Shown here piece by piece: positions 19,238 to 27,655 of a stretch of 34,491 nucleotides of DNA. The translations under genes were made by a program, and so were the position numbers. Within the stretch, counting starts at the first letter, position 1; every line of letters starts with the position of its first letter. Source of the stretch: Streptomyces sp. sk2.1 (GTDB taxonomy: Bacteria > Actinomycetota > Actinomycetes > Streptomycetales > Streptomycetaceae); assembly GCF_008120935.1 (NCBI RefSeq), contig NZ_RDBO01000020.1, positions 1,360,797 to 1,395,287 on the forward strand. The letters run 5' to 3'. The notes below the pieces were generated by a model that did not search any database, was not told where the DNA came from, and worked only from the letters and a program-made list of their open reading frames with translations.

Positions 19238-20305
19238 GTGTCCCTGTCCGCCCTGGCAGCCGCAGCCCCGTCACCCGAGCCCGTCGGTTCGTTGGGCGAA
19301 GCCGCCGAACAGGCCGGCCACGCCGCGAGCTGGGTGGAGGAGAACTGGTCCACCTGGCTGAGCACCGGTCTGCGCATCGTTCTCATCGCGGCGATCGCGA
19401 TCATGCTCCGCATCGCGGTCCGGCGCGCTCTCACCAAGCTCATAGACCGGATGAACCGCAGCGCCCAGGCGGTCGAGGGCACCACGCTGGGCGGGCTGCT
19501 GGTCAACGCGGAGCGCCGCCGCCAGCGCTCGGAGGCGATCGGTTCCGTACTCCGCTCGGTCGCGTCGTTCCTGATCCTCGGCACGGCCGTCCTGATGATC
19601 CTGGGCGCGTTCCAGATCAACCTGGCCCCGCTGCTGGCCTCCGCCGGTGTGGCCGGTGTGGCGATCGGTTTCGGCGCGCGCAACCTGGTCACCGACTTCC
19701 TGTCCGGCGTCTTCATGATCCTGGAGGACCAGTACGGGGTGGGCGACACCGTCGACGCGGGCATCGCCTCCGGCGAGGTCATCGAGGTCGGCCTGCGGGT
19801 CACGAAGTTGCGCGGCGCCGACGGCGAGATCTGGTACGTCCGCAACGGCGAGGTGAAGCGGATCGGCAACCTCAGCCAGGGCTGGTCCACGGCCGGCGTC
19901 GATGTGACGGTGCGTCCCACCGAGGACCTGGACCGGGTCCGTACGGTCATCACCGAGGCCGCCGCCGCCATGGCCAAGGAGGAACCCTGGTCCGAGCGGC
20001 TCTGGGGCCCGGTGGAGGTACTGGGTCTGGACGCCGTGCTCCTGGACTCGATGACGGTCCGGGTCTCCGCGAAGACGATGCCCGGCAAGTCGCTGGGCGT
20101 GGAGCGCGAGTTGCGCTGGCGGATCAAGCGGGCCTTCGACGAGGCGGGCATCCGCATCGTCGGCGGCGTCCCGGCCCAGGCCGAGGAGGCGGCCGCCCCC
20201 GACCCCTCGGCCTCCGTCGCGGCCCCGTCCGCCTACGCCTCGGCCACCTCGCCCCAGTCCCTGGCCACGGCTCCGATCAACCCGCCGCTGAACAAGGGGA
20301 AGTAG
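19238..20305 (+). CDS. MscS-family small-conductance mechanosensitive channel
   Basis: A 355-residue inner-membrane channel that would open under membrane tension to release osmolytes on hypo-osmotic shock. Three membrane segments are visible: about 41-62 (LSTGLRIVLIAAIAIML), about 101-126 (LILGTAVLMILGAF) and the pore helix about 130-165. The pore helix has the Gly/Ala pattern SAGVAGVAIGFGARNLVTD and then FLSGVFMILEDQYGVGD, the family signature. A soluble beta/vestibule domain and a Pro/Ala/Ser-rich tail follow. The start is GTG 19238 with GGAGG 7 nt upstream; a longer upstream frame running through the GH84 and HNH genes is not protein-like. Confidence 0.95.
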   Translation: MSLSALAAAAPSPEPVGSLGEAAEQAGHAASWVEENWSTWLSTGLRIVLIAAIAIMLRIAVRRALTKLIDRMNRSAQAVEGTTLGGLLVNAERRRQRSEAIGSVLRSVASFLILGTAVLMILGAFQINLAPLLASAGVAGVAIGFGARNLVTDFLSGVFMILEDQYGVGDTVDAGIASGEVIEVGLRVTKLRGADGEIWYVRNGEVKRIGNLSQGWSTAGVDVTVRPTEDLDRVRTVITEAAAAMAKEEPWSERLWGPVEVLGLDAVLLDSMTVRVSAKTMPGKSLGVERELRWRIKRAFDEAGIRIVGGVPAQAEEAAAPDPSASVAAPSAYASATSPQSLATAPINPPLNKGK

Positions 20306-20333
20306 GCCCCCGGTCCGGGTCATGCCCCGCGTC

Positions 20334-20373
20334 CCGTGTCCCCGGCCGGTCGTCACCGGTGCCGGGGACACGG
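20334..20373 (+). terminator. Terminator after the MscS gene
   Basis: Perfect 13-bp stem (20334-20346 with 20361-20373), with a small inner helix in its 14-nt loop, 29 nt after the MscS stop. It insulates the csn operon. Confidence 0.75.
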
Positions 20374-20528
20374 CGCGTCGGGGCGAGGGGCACGGTGCGC
20401 CGGGCGGAGACACGCCCATGCCCCGTCAACTGCGTCGACGCACGATGCGGTTGAGGGCGCGCCATCATGGACCCACATGTTCCGGAAGTGTCCCGGGTAA
20501 CGCTTTGGTTGCCACCGGGGCTCCCCCA

Positions 20529-20557
20529 TTGACGGCCCGGTTACGCGCGCATACGGT
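20529..20557 (+). promoter_or_regulatory. csn operon promoter
   Basis: TTGACG (20529-20534), 17-nt spacer, TACGGT (20552-20557): an excellent match to a vegetative promoter, 50 nt before the csnR start and immediately upstream of the operator palindrome. The 301-bp gap 20306-20606 otherwise holds only the MscS terminator and the operator. Confidence 0.7.
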
Positions 20558-20569
20558 CCTCTCACCAAA

Positions 20570-20584
20570 TAGGAAACTTTCCTA
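20570..20584. promoter_or_regulatory. Operator palindrome, probable CsnR box
   Basis: TAGGAAACTTTCCTA is a perfect 7+1+7 dyad and the only AT-rich palindrome in a GC-rich intergenic region. It begins 12 nt after the -10 box, so it covers about +6 to +20 of the predicted transcript, a roadblock or start-site repressor position. CsnR is known from S. lividans/S. coelicolor work to repress its own operon and chitosanase genes through a palindrome; the assignment here is by position and symmetry. Confidence 0.75.
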
Positions 20585-20606
20585 ACAGAGGGCAGGTGCC
20601 GTACGC

Positions 20607-21830
20607 ATGGCCGGAACCACACCGGGAACCCCCCGCGTTCTGCGCGCCATGAACGATCGGGCCGCCCTCGACCTGCTGCTGGAGCACGGGCCGCTCTCGC
20701 GGACCCGGATCGGAAAGCTGACGGGGCTGTCCAAGCCCACCGCCTCGCAGTTGCTGGCGCGGCTGGAGGCGGCCGGGCTGGTGGTCGCGACCGGGACCGT
20801 GGCCGGGCGTCCGGGGCCCAACGCGCAGTTGTACGGGGTAAATGCGCGGGCCGCCCATGTCGCGGGGCTGGACGTGACCGCCCGCCGGATCGTCGCCGCC
20901 GTCGCCGACGTGACCGGGCGGACCGTCGGGCAGTTCGAGCTGCGCACCCCCGGGAGGCGCGCCGACAGCGTGGTGCGGCAGGTGGCGGACGCGCTGGACG
21001 GGGCGGTCAAGGACGCCGGGCTCACCCGCTCCGACGTGCACCGGGTCGTCATCGGCACCCCCGGCGCCTTCGACCCCGGCACCGGGCGGCTGCGGTACGC
21101 CTCGCACCTGCCGGGCTGGCACTCCCCCACGCTGCTGGAGGAGCTGGCCGCCTTCCTGCCGATGCCGGTGGAGTACGAGAACGACGTGAACCTGGTCGCG
21201 GTGGCCGAGCAGCGCCTCGGTGCCGCGCGCGGGCACGAGGACTTCGTCCTGCTGTGGAACGAGGAGGGGCTCGGCGCCGCCCTCGTCATCAACGGACGGC
21301 TGCACCGGGGCTTCACCGGCGGCGCGGGCGAGGTCGGTTTCCTGCCGGTGCCGGGCGCCCCGCTGGTCCGCCAGGTCACCAAGGTGAACGCGGGCGGCTT
21401 CCAGGAGCTGGCGGGGGCACAGGTGCTGTCCCGGCTGGGCCGGGAGCTGGGCATCGACGACGAGCTGATCCGCTCCTCCGGCACCCACCACGAGGTCGCG
21501 GCCCGGCTGCTCGCCCGCGCCGCCGAAGCCGCGCAGGCCGGCGAGGACGGCCCGTACCCCCGGCTGCTCGATCTGTTCGCCACCGGGATCGCGACCGGTC
21601 TCGCCTCGATGATCGCCGTGCTGGACCCGGAGGTCGTCGTGCTGTCCGGCGAGGTGATCGCGGCCGGCGGGGAACCGCTGCGCGGCCGGCTGGAGTCCGA
21701 GCTTTCCGAACTGGCCGCCTCCCGGCCCCGGCTGATCGCCGGTGAGGTGACGCACCGTCCCGTGCTGCGCGGCGCGCTGGAGAGCGCCCTCATCACCACC
21801 CGTGACGAGGTCTTCGACACGTCCCGCTGA
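20607..21830 (+). CDS. csnR: ROK-family transcriptional repressor
   Basis: A 407-residue ROK regulator and first gene of a chitosan-oligosaccharide operon. The winged helix-turn-helix occupies residues of about 15-62 (RAALDLLLEHGPLSRTRIG, then LSKPTASQLLARLEAAGLV), followed by the sugar-kinase-like ROK domain. The domain appears non-catalytic: no DxGxTK phosphate loop is present (LDVTARRIVAAV instead), and I see no cysteine in the protein, so the usual ROK zinc motif is missing. Known CsnR represses the csn operon and chitosanase genes until glucosamine oligosaccharides bind. It probably binds the palindrome 23 nt upstream of its start. The identity rests on the neighbours csnEFG-csnH-csnK in order. 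Confidence 0.85.
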   Translation: MAGTTPGTPRVLRAMNDRAALDLLLEHGPLSRTRIGKLTGLSKPTASQLLARLEAAGLVVATGTVAGRPGPNAQLYGVNARAAHVAGLDVTARRIVAAVADVTGRTVGQFELRTPGRRADSVVRQVADALDGAVKDAGLTRSDVHRVVIGTPGAFDPGTGRLRYASHLPGWHSPTLLEELAAFLPMPVEYENDVNLVAVAEQRLGAARGHEDFVLLWNEEGLGAALVINGRLHRGFTGGAGEVGFLPVPGAPLVRQVTKVNAGGFQELAGAQVLSRLGRELGIDDELIRSSGTHHEVAARLLARAAEAAQAGEDGPYPRLLDLFATGIATGLASMIAVLDPEVVVLSGEVIAAGGEPLRGRLESELSELAASRPRLIAGEVTHRPVLRGALESALITTRDEVFDTSR

Positions 21831-21877
21831 CCCGCTCGTCCCTTTCCCGCCCCCATCCTTCACCGGGAGACACCTCC

Positions 21878-23215
21878 ATGTCCGGAAACCGCCGGAAGTC
21901 GGCCGTCGCACTCGCCGCGACCGCCGCCATCTCTCTGTTCGCCTCGGCCTGTACCGGCCAGAGCGGCTCCGGTACCAGCGATGATCCGTCCAAGGAGACG
22001 ACCATCACCTTCTGGCACGGCTGGATCAACCCGAGCGAGGCGAAGGCGATCCAGGCGACGGTCGACGCCTTCCGGAAGGAACACCCCAACATCCATGTGA
22101 AGGTCGTCGGCAACATGACCGACGACAAGATCAACCAGGCGCTGCGGGCGGGCGGTTCGAATGCCCCGGACGTCGTCTCCTCGTTCACCACGAACAACGT
22201 CGGCAAGTTCTGTTCGTCCAAGGCGTTCGTCGACCTGAACCCGTTCCTGAAGAAGGACGGCATCGACCCGGAGAAGACCTTCCCGAAGGCGATGAACGAG
22301 TACACGCAGTTCGACGGCGTGCGGTGCACCGTGCCGCTGCTCGGCGACGCCTACGGCCTCTACTACAACAAGGACGCGTTCGAGGAGGCCGGCATCACCG
22401 ATCCGCCGCGGACCTGGTCCCAGCTGGCCGAGGTCGCCAAGAAGCTGACAAAGACCAGGGGCGACTCGTACGAGCGGCTCGGCTTCATGCCGAACTACCA
22501 CGGCTACGAGACGACGACCGAGCACTACCTCGGCAGCTGGGACCCGAAGTACTTCGACGCGGACGGCAAGTCGAACATCGCGAAGGACCCGTCGTTCGCC
22601 GACATGCTGAGCACCCAGAAGAAGCTGGTCGACGACCTGGGCGGGTACGAGAAGCTGGAGAAGTTCCGCACCTCGCTCGGCGACGAATGGGGCGCCAAGC
22701 ATCCGTTCCACACCGGCCAGGTGGCCATGCAACTGGACGGCGAGTGGCGGCTCGGGATGGCCGAGGAGGCCGAGCCGGGGTTCGAGATCGGCGTCGCCCC
22801 GATGCCCGTCGCCGACGACCGGGCCGACACCTACGGCAGGGGCTATCTGACCGGCACCATCGCCGGCATCGCCGCCACCTCGCAGAAGCAGAACGCGGCC
22901 TGGGAGCTGGTGAAGTTCATGACCACCGACACCGACGCGGTGGTGGACTTCGCCAACGCCATCCACAACGTGCCCTCCACCCTGGCGGCGCTGAAGTCGC
23001 CGAAGCTGAAGTACGACCCGCGCTTCAAGACCTTCCTGGACATCGCCGCGAACCCGGACAGCACCACCACCCCGCCCTCGGTGAACGGCGGCGCGTACCT
23101 GGTGTCCCTGCAGAACCTCGGGTTCGCCGTCGAGAAGGGCGAGCAGAAGGACATCGCGGCGGGCCTGAAGAAGACCGCCGCGGAGATCGACGCGGCGATC
23201 GAGCAGGCGAAGTAG
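21878..23215 (+). CDS. csnE: Sugar ABC transporter substrate-binding lipoprotein
   Basis: A 445-residue extracytoplasmic binding protein (solute-binding family 1) for chitosan-derived oligosaccharides. The signal peptide is MSGNRRKSAVALAATAAIS with lipobox residues ASAC (Cys25), so it should be lipid-anchored on the outer face of the membrane. The mature protein opens TTITFWHGWINPSEAKAIQ, typical of sugar-binding components, and later shows VPLLGDAYGLYYNKD and GQVAMQLDGEWRLG. It lies 47 nt after csnR, with GGGAGA as ribosome site. The substrate is inferred from operon synteny and the CsnE literature, not from visible binding residues. Confidence 0.88.
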   Translation: MSGNRRKSAVALAATAAISLFASACTGQSGSGTSDDPSKETTITFWHGWINPSEAKAIQATVDAFRKEHPNIHVKVVGNMTDDKINQALRAGGSNAPDVVSSFTTNNVGKFCSSKAFVDLNPFLKKDGIDPEKTFPKAMNEYTQFDGVRCTVPLLGDAYGLYYNKDAFEEAGITDPPRTWSQLAEVAKKLTKTRGDSYERLGFMPNYHGYETTTEHYLGSWDPKYFDADGKSNIAKDPSFADMLSTQKKLVDDLGGYEKLEKFRTSLGDEWGAKHPFHTGQVAMQLDGEWRLGMAEEAEPGFEIGVAPMPVADDRADTYGRGYLTGTIAGIAATSQKQNAAWELVKFMTTDTDAVVDFANAIHNVPSTLAALKSPKLKYDPRFKTFLDIAANPDSTTTPPSVNGGAYLVSLQNLGFAVEKGEQKDIAAGLKKTAAEIDAAIEQAK

Positions 23216-23222
23216 TACCGCG

Positions 23223-24191
23223 ATGAGCACGCACACGCTCCGTCCGAAGCGCCGTCACTCGACGCTCGCCACGAGACGCCGCCGTTCGGCGCTGCGGACC
23301 GCGGCCTTCATGTCGCCGTGGCTGATCGGGTTCTGCGTCTTCTTCGCCTACCCGCTGATCTCCACGGTCTACTTCTCCTTCACCAGCTACGACGGTTTCA
23401 CGGCCCCCGAGTTCAGCGGGCTGAAGAACTGGTCGTTCGTCTTCAACGACTACCCGCTGTTCTGGCCGGCGCTGCGCAACACGCTCTGGCTGGTCGTGGT
23501 CATGGTCAGCTGCCGGGTGGTGTTCGGTCTCGGCGTCGGGCTGCTGATCACGAAGATCAAGACCGGCACCGGGGTCTTCCGCACCCTGTTCTACCTGCCC
23601 TACCTGGCCCCGCCCGTGGCGGCGACCCTCGGCTTCGTCTTCCTGCTCAACCCCGGCACCGGGCCGGTCAACTCGGTCCTCGGCGAGCTGGGGCTGCCCA
23701 CGCCGGGCTGGTTCACCGACGCCACCTGGTCCAAGCCGGCCCTGACCGCGCTCGCGGTGTGGGGGGTGGGCGACCTGATGGTGATCTTCATGGCCGCGCT
23801 GCTCGACGTGCCGAAGGAGCAGTACGAGGCGGCGGAGCTGGACGGGGCGTCCTCGTTCCAGCGCTTCCGCTTCGTCACGCTGCCGAACATCTCGCCGATC
23901 ATCATGTTCGCGGTGGTCACCGGGATCATCCAGACGATGCAGTACTACACCCAGCCGTTCGTGGCCGGGAAGGTCGCCTCCGGGGTGATGGGCGGCTCCG
24001 GACAGCAGTTCGAACCGGGCTATCCCGACAAGTCGACACTGACGCTTCCTCAGGTGATCTACAACCTCGGCTTCCAGCGCTTCGACTACGGCTCCGCCTG
24101 CGTGGTCGCGCTCGTTCTCTTCGTCCTCGCCATGGTGTTCACCGCACTGCTGATGCGGCGCCGCAGCGGGCTGATCCAGGCAGGTGGGTGA
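23223..24191 (+). CDS. csnF: Sugar ABC transporter permease 1
   Basis: A 322-residue MalF-type inner-membrane permease with six predicted helices (the first at FMSPWLIGFCVFFAYPLIST). The cytoplasmic EAA loop that docks the ATPase reads EQYEAAELDGASSFQRFRFV. It begins 7 nt after csnE and overlaps the region of the csnG start. No ATPase gene lies in the operon; in Streptomyces such importers commonly share the MsiK ATPase encoded elsewhere. Confidence 0.92.
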   Translation: MSTHTLRPKRRHSTLATRRRRSALRTAAFMSPWLIGFCVFFAYPLISTVYFSFTSYDGFTAPEFSGLKNWSFVFNDYPLFWPALRNTLWLVVVMVSCRVVFGLGVGLLITKIKTGTGVFRTLFYLPYLAPPVAATLGFVFLLNPGTGPVNSVLGELGLPTPGWFTDATWSKPALTALAVWGVGDLMVIFMAALLDVPKEQYEAAELDGASSFQRFRFVTLPNISPIIMFAVVTGIIQTMQYYTQPFVAGKVASGVMGGSGQQFEPGYPDKSTLTLPQVIYNLGFQRFDYGSACVVALVLFVLAMVFTALLMRRRSGLIQAGG

Positions 24192-24192
24192 C

Positions 24193-25095
24193 GTGGCGCA
24201 GGTTCTCGACCCCGTGAAGACGGCCGGACCGGTTCCCGGCACGGCCACGCCGTCCGAACGCACCGCGCGCCGCAAGGCGCTGCTGAACTGGATCGCCGTG
24301 CACGCGCTCGGCGTCGCGGCCGCGCTCTTCTTCGTGCTGCCGTTCGTCTTCCTGCTGCTCACCTCGCTGATGAGCGACCAGCAGACGCTGACCCGCGACC
24401 TGTGGCCGCACCCCTTCGAGTGGGGCAACTACCGGAAGGTCCTCGAAACCGACGGCTTCCTGCTCTGGTGGCGCAACACCCTGCTGTACGCGGGGCTCGG
24501 CACCGTCCTCACGGTCGTCTCCTCGCTGCCCGTGGCGTACGCGCTCGCCAAGTTCCGCTTCCGCGGCCGGCACCTGTCGCTGATGCTCGTCATCTCGATG
24601 ATGATGCTGCCGCCGCAGGTCGTCGTCATCCCGATGTACCTGTTCTGGGCGAAGCAGCTGGACCTGTCCGGCACGCTCTGGCCGCTGATCATCCCGATGG
24701 CGTTCGGCGACGCGTTCTCCATCTTCCTGCTGCGGCAGTTCTTGCTGACCATCCCGGACGAGTACCTGGACGCCGCGAAGGTCGACGGCTGCGGCGAACT
24801 GCGCACCCTGCTCAAGGTCGTCGTGCCGATGGCCAAGCCGGGCATCGCCGCCGTCGCGCTCTTCCAGTTCTTCTACGCCTGGAACGACTACTTCGGGCCA
24901 CAGATCTACGCCTCGGAGAACTCGACCGCCTGGACGCTCAGTTACGGGCTGGAGTCCTTCAAGAGCGCGCACCACACCGACTGGAACCTGACCATGGCCG
25001 CGACCGTACTGGTCATGGCCCCCGTGATCCTCGTCTTCTTCTTCGCCCAGAAGGCGTTTGTCGAGGGCGTCACACTGACCGGAGTAAAGGGCTGA
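24193..25095 (+). CDS. csnG: Sugar ABC transporter permease 2
   Basis: A MalG-type permease of 300 residues and partner of CsnF in the membrane channel. The EAA loop is DEYLDAAKVDGCGELRTLLK, followed by VVPMAKPGIAAVALFQFF. I chose GTG 24193, one base after the csnF stop, with AGGTGG at 24182-24187; GTG 24184, which overlaps csnF by 8 nt, is an in-frame alternative adding three residues. The operon arrangement implies coupled translation. The first helix is ALGVAAALFFVLPFVFLLL. Confidence 0.9.
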   Translation: MAQVLDPVKTAGPVPGTATPSERTARRKALLNWIAVHALGVAAALFFVLPFVFLLLTSLMSDQQTLTRDLWPHPFEWGNYRKVLETDGFLLWWRNTLLYAGLGTVLTVVSSLPVAYALAKFRFRGRHLSLMLVISMMMLPPQVVVIPMYLFWAKQLDLSGTLWPLIIPMAFGDAFSIFLLRQFLLTIPDEYLDAAKVDGCGELRTLLKVVVPMAKPGIAAVALFQFFYAWNDYFGPQIYASENSTAWTLSYGLESFKSAHHTDWNLTMAATVLVMAPVILVFFFAQKAFVEGVTLTGVKG

Positions 25096-25097
25096 CC

Positions 25098-26363
25098 ATG
25101 AAGCTCGCAGTAGTTGGTGGCGGGTCCACCTACACGCCTGAACTGATCGACGGCTTCGCCCGGCTGCGGGACACGCTGCCGATCGAGGAGCTGGTGCTCG
25201 TCGACCCGGCGACCGACCGGCTGGAACTCGTCGGCGGCCTCGCCCGGCGGATCTTCGCCAAGCAGGGCCACCCGGGGCGGATCGTCACGACCTCGGACCT
25301 CGACGCGGGCGTCGCCGACGCCGACGCGGTCCTGCTCCAGTTGCGCGTCGGCGGCCAGGCCGCCCGCAACCAGGACGAGACCTGGCCGCTGGAGTGCGGC
25401 TGCGTCGGCCAGGAGACCACCGGCGCCGGCGGCCTCGCCAAGGCGATGCGCACCGTGCCGGTCGTCCTGGACATCGCCGAACGGGTCCGTCGCACCAACC
25501 CGAACGCCTGGATCATCGACTTCACCAACCCGGTCGGCATCGTCACCCGGGCGCTGCTCCAGGCCGGTCACAAGGCCGTCGGCCTGTGCAACGTGGCGAT
25601 CGGCTTCCAGCGGAAGTTCGCCCGGCTCCTCGACGTCACCCCCGCCGAGGTGCACCTCGACCACGTCGGGCTCAACCACCTGACGTGGGAGCTCGGGGTG
25701 CGCCTGGGCGGCCCGGACGGCGAGAACGTCCTGCCGAGGCTGCTCGCCGAGCACGGCGACACCGTCGCGGACGACCTGCGCATGCCCCGGGCGCTCGTCG
25801 ACCGGCTCGGCGTCGTCCCCTCGTACTACCTGCGTTACTTCTACGCGCACGACGAGGTCGTCAAGGAGCTCGGCACCAAGCCGTCCCGCGCGGCCGAGGT
25901 CGCCGCGATGGAGAAGGAGCTCCTGGCCATGTACGGCGATCCGGCGCTGGACGAGAAGCCCGCGCTGCTCGCCAAGCGCGGCGGCGCCTTCTACTCGGAG
26001 GCCGCCGTGGACCTGGCGTCCTCGCTGCTCGGCTCGGGCGGTTCCGCGGTGCAGGTGGTCAACACGTACAACCGGGGGACGCTGCCGTTCCTGCCGGACG
26101 ACGCGGTGATCGAGGTGCAGGCCCGGGTCGACGGCACGGGTGCCGCCCCGCTCGCCGTGCCGGAACTCGACCCGCTGTACGCCGGGCTGATCGCCGATGT
26201 GACGGCGTACGAGGACCTGGCCCTGGAGGCGGCCCTGCGCGGCGGCCGGGACCGGGTGTTCAAGGCCCTGCTCGCACATCCGCTGATCGGTCAGTTCGCC
26301 TACGCCGAGGCGCTCACCGACAAGCTGATCGCACACAACCGGGAGCATCTGGCGTGGGCGTGA
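25098..26363 (+). CDS. csnH: GH4-family NAD-dependent glycosidase
   Basis: A 421-residue GH4 hydrolase, a family that cleaves glycosides by a redox mechanism needing NAD+ and a divalent metal such as Mn2+. It begins with the Rossmann motif VVGGGSTYTPELIDG, then RVGGQAARNQDE and CVGQETTGAGG. The metal ligands are Cys164 (GLCNVAIG) and His194 (GLNHLTWE). The tyrosine-rich stretch VPSYYLRYFYAHDE probably carries the catalytic base. Annotation pipelines usually call it 6-phospho-beta-glucosidase; here, next to an ABC importer and not a PTS, it more likely hydrolyses imported glucosamine oligosaccharides or their phosphorylated forms. The ATG is 2 nt after the csnG stop. Confidence 0.9.
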   Translation: MKLAVVGGGSTYTPELIDGFARLRDTLPIEELVLVDPATDRLELVGGLARRIFAKQGHPGRIVTTSDLDAGVADADAVLLQLRVGGQAARNQDETWPLECGCVGQETTGAGGLAKAMRTVPVVLDIAERVRRTNPNAWIIDFTNPVGIVTRALLQAGHKAVGLCNVAIGFQRKFARLLDVTPAEVHLDHVGLNHLTWELGVRLGGPDGENVLPRLLAEHGDTVADDLRMPRALVDRLGVVPSYYLRYFYAHDEVVKELGTKPSRAAEVAAMEKELLAMYGDPALDEKPALLAKRGGAFYSEAAVDLASSLLGSGGSAVQVVNTYNRGTLPFLPDDAVIEVQARVDGTGAAPLAVPELDPLYAGLIADVTAYEDLALEAALRGGRDRVFKALLAHPLIGQFAYAEALTDKLIAHNREHLAWA

Positions 26364-27328
26364 ACGCTTCGGTCCTCGCGATCGACGCGGGGAACAGCAA
26401 GACCGACGTGGCGCTGATCGCCGCTGACGGAACGATTCTGTCGACGGCCCGCGGCGGTGGTTTCCAGCCACCGGTCGTGGGTGTGGACGTGGCCGTGGAC
26501 GATCTCGGCGCGATCGTCGACCGGGCGCTGGAGCGGGCCGGTGTGCCGGCCGGTGCCGTCGGGCACGTCTCGGCCTGCCTCGCCAACGCCGATCTCCCGG
26601 TGGAGGAGGAGCAGTTGGCGGCGGCGCTGCGCGCCCGCGGCTGGAGCCCGTCGGTCGAGGTGCGCAACGACACCTTCGCGATACTGCGCGCGGGGGTGGA
26701 CGAGCCGCGGGGTGTGGCCGTCGTCTGCGGCGCGGGGATCAACTGCGTCGGCATGGTGCCGGACGGCCGGACCGCGCGGTTCCCCGCCATAGGCCGGATC
26801 TCCGGCGACTGGGGCGGTGGCGGCGGTCTGGCCGAGGAGGCGATGTGGGTCGCCGCGCGGGCCGAGGACGGCCGCGGCGGACCGACCGAGCTGGCCCGCA
26901 CACTGCCCGGGCACTTCGGGCTGGACTCGATGTACGCGCTGATCGAGGCCCTGCACCTGGGCCGGATCGGGCCCGAGCGCCGGCACGAGCTGGCCCCGGT
27001 GCTCTTCGCGACCGCGGCGGACGGCGATCCGGCGGCGGTCGCGCTGGTGGACCGGATGGCGGACGAGGTCGTCGCGATGGCCTCGGTCGCGCTGGGCCGG
27101 CTCGGGCTGCTGGCCGAGGAGGCGCCGGTGGTGCTGGGCGGCAGTGTGCTGGCGGCCCGTCACCCGCGGCTGGACGGGGGGATCGCCGAACGTCTCGCGG
27201 CGCGCGCCCCGAGGGCACACATCCGGGTGGTGACGGAGCCTCCGGTGCTGGGGGCCGCGCTGCTGGGCCTGGACCACGTGGGCGCGAGCGCCGAGGTGCA
27301 CGAGAGGCTGCGCGCGCAGTACTCCTGA
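26354..27328 (+). CDS. csnK: BadF/BcrA-type sugar kinase (glucosamine/GlcNAc kinase-like)
   Basis: A 324-residue kinase of the BadF/BadG/BcrA/BcrD ATPase superfamily, the fold shared by N-acetylglucosamine kinases. The phosphate-1 loop is LAIDAGNSKTDVALIAADG, the connecting motif VCGAGINCVG, then RISGDWGGGGGLAEEAM, and the adenosine motif VVLGGSVLAARHP. It would phosphorylate the amino sugar released by CsnH. I chose GTG 26354 because GGGAG lies 8 nt upstream; it overlaps csnH by 10 nt, implying coupled translation. GTG 26360 is an alternative. It is the last gene of the operon, followed by a strong hairpin. Confidence 0.9.
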   Translation: MGVNASVLAIDAGNSKTDVALIAADGTILSTARGGGFQPPVVGVDVAVDDLGAIVDRALERAGVPAGAVGHVSACLANADLPVEEEQLAAALRARGWSPSVEVRNDTFAILRAGVDEPRGVAVVCGAGINCVGMVPDGRTARFPAIGRISGDWGGGGGLAEEAMWVAARAEDGRGGPTELARTLPGHFGLDSMYALIEALHLGRIGPERRHELAPVLFATAADGDPAAVALVDRMADEVVAMASVALGRLGLLAEEAPVVLGGSVLAARHPRLDGGIAERLAARAPRAHIRVVTEPPVLGAALLGLDHVGASAEVHERLRAQYS

Positions 27329-27351
27329 ATCCACAACTGCGTTCTCCCCGG

Positions 27352-27388
27352 GGGGCGTTCCGCGGCGCACGTCGTCGCGGGGCGCCCC
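27352..27388 (+). terminator. csn operon terminator
   Basis: 13-bp stem (27352-27364 with 27376-27388, two G-U pairs) and an 11-nt loop, starting 23 nt after the csnK stop. Confidence 0.75.
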
Positions 27389-27655
27389 TCGCGCGCGGGA
27401 ACCGCACGGGAACCGTTCGCTCGCCCCGCACGTGTTCATGGGTGGGGAGAAGGGTCCGCCGCACGGACCGGGCCGCCGATCGGGCTTGATCGACGGCGCA
27501 CGCCTTGATCGAATGCTGTGATCGTGTCACGGACCGGTGCGCGATCCAGGACGTTCCTGGTGCGGATGCGGTCCCTGCGGCCATACTTCTGGCCGGGCGA
27601 CGGCTCCCCGGACCGGGCGGGGCCGGGCCACGTCGACGACCGAGGGGGAGGCCAG
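27389..27655. other. Leader region of the glnX-like gene
   Basis: The gene-free stretch between csnK and the next start (27329-27655) holds the csn terminator and, further right, a direct repeat TTGATCGA at 27486-27493 and 27505-27512 (19-nt period). TTGATC at either copy could serve as a -35 element, but I see no convincing -10. A GTG at 27518 opens the same frame as the next gene but has no ribosome site. The promoter of the next operon presumably lies here. Confidence 0.45.
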
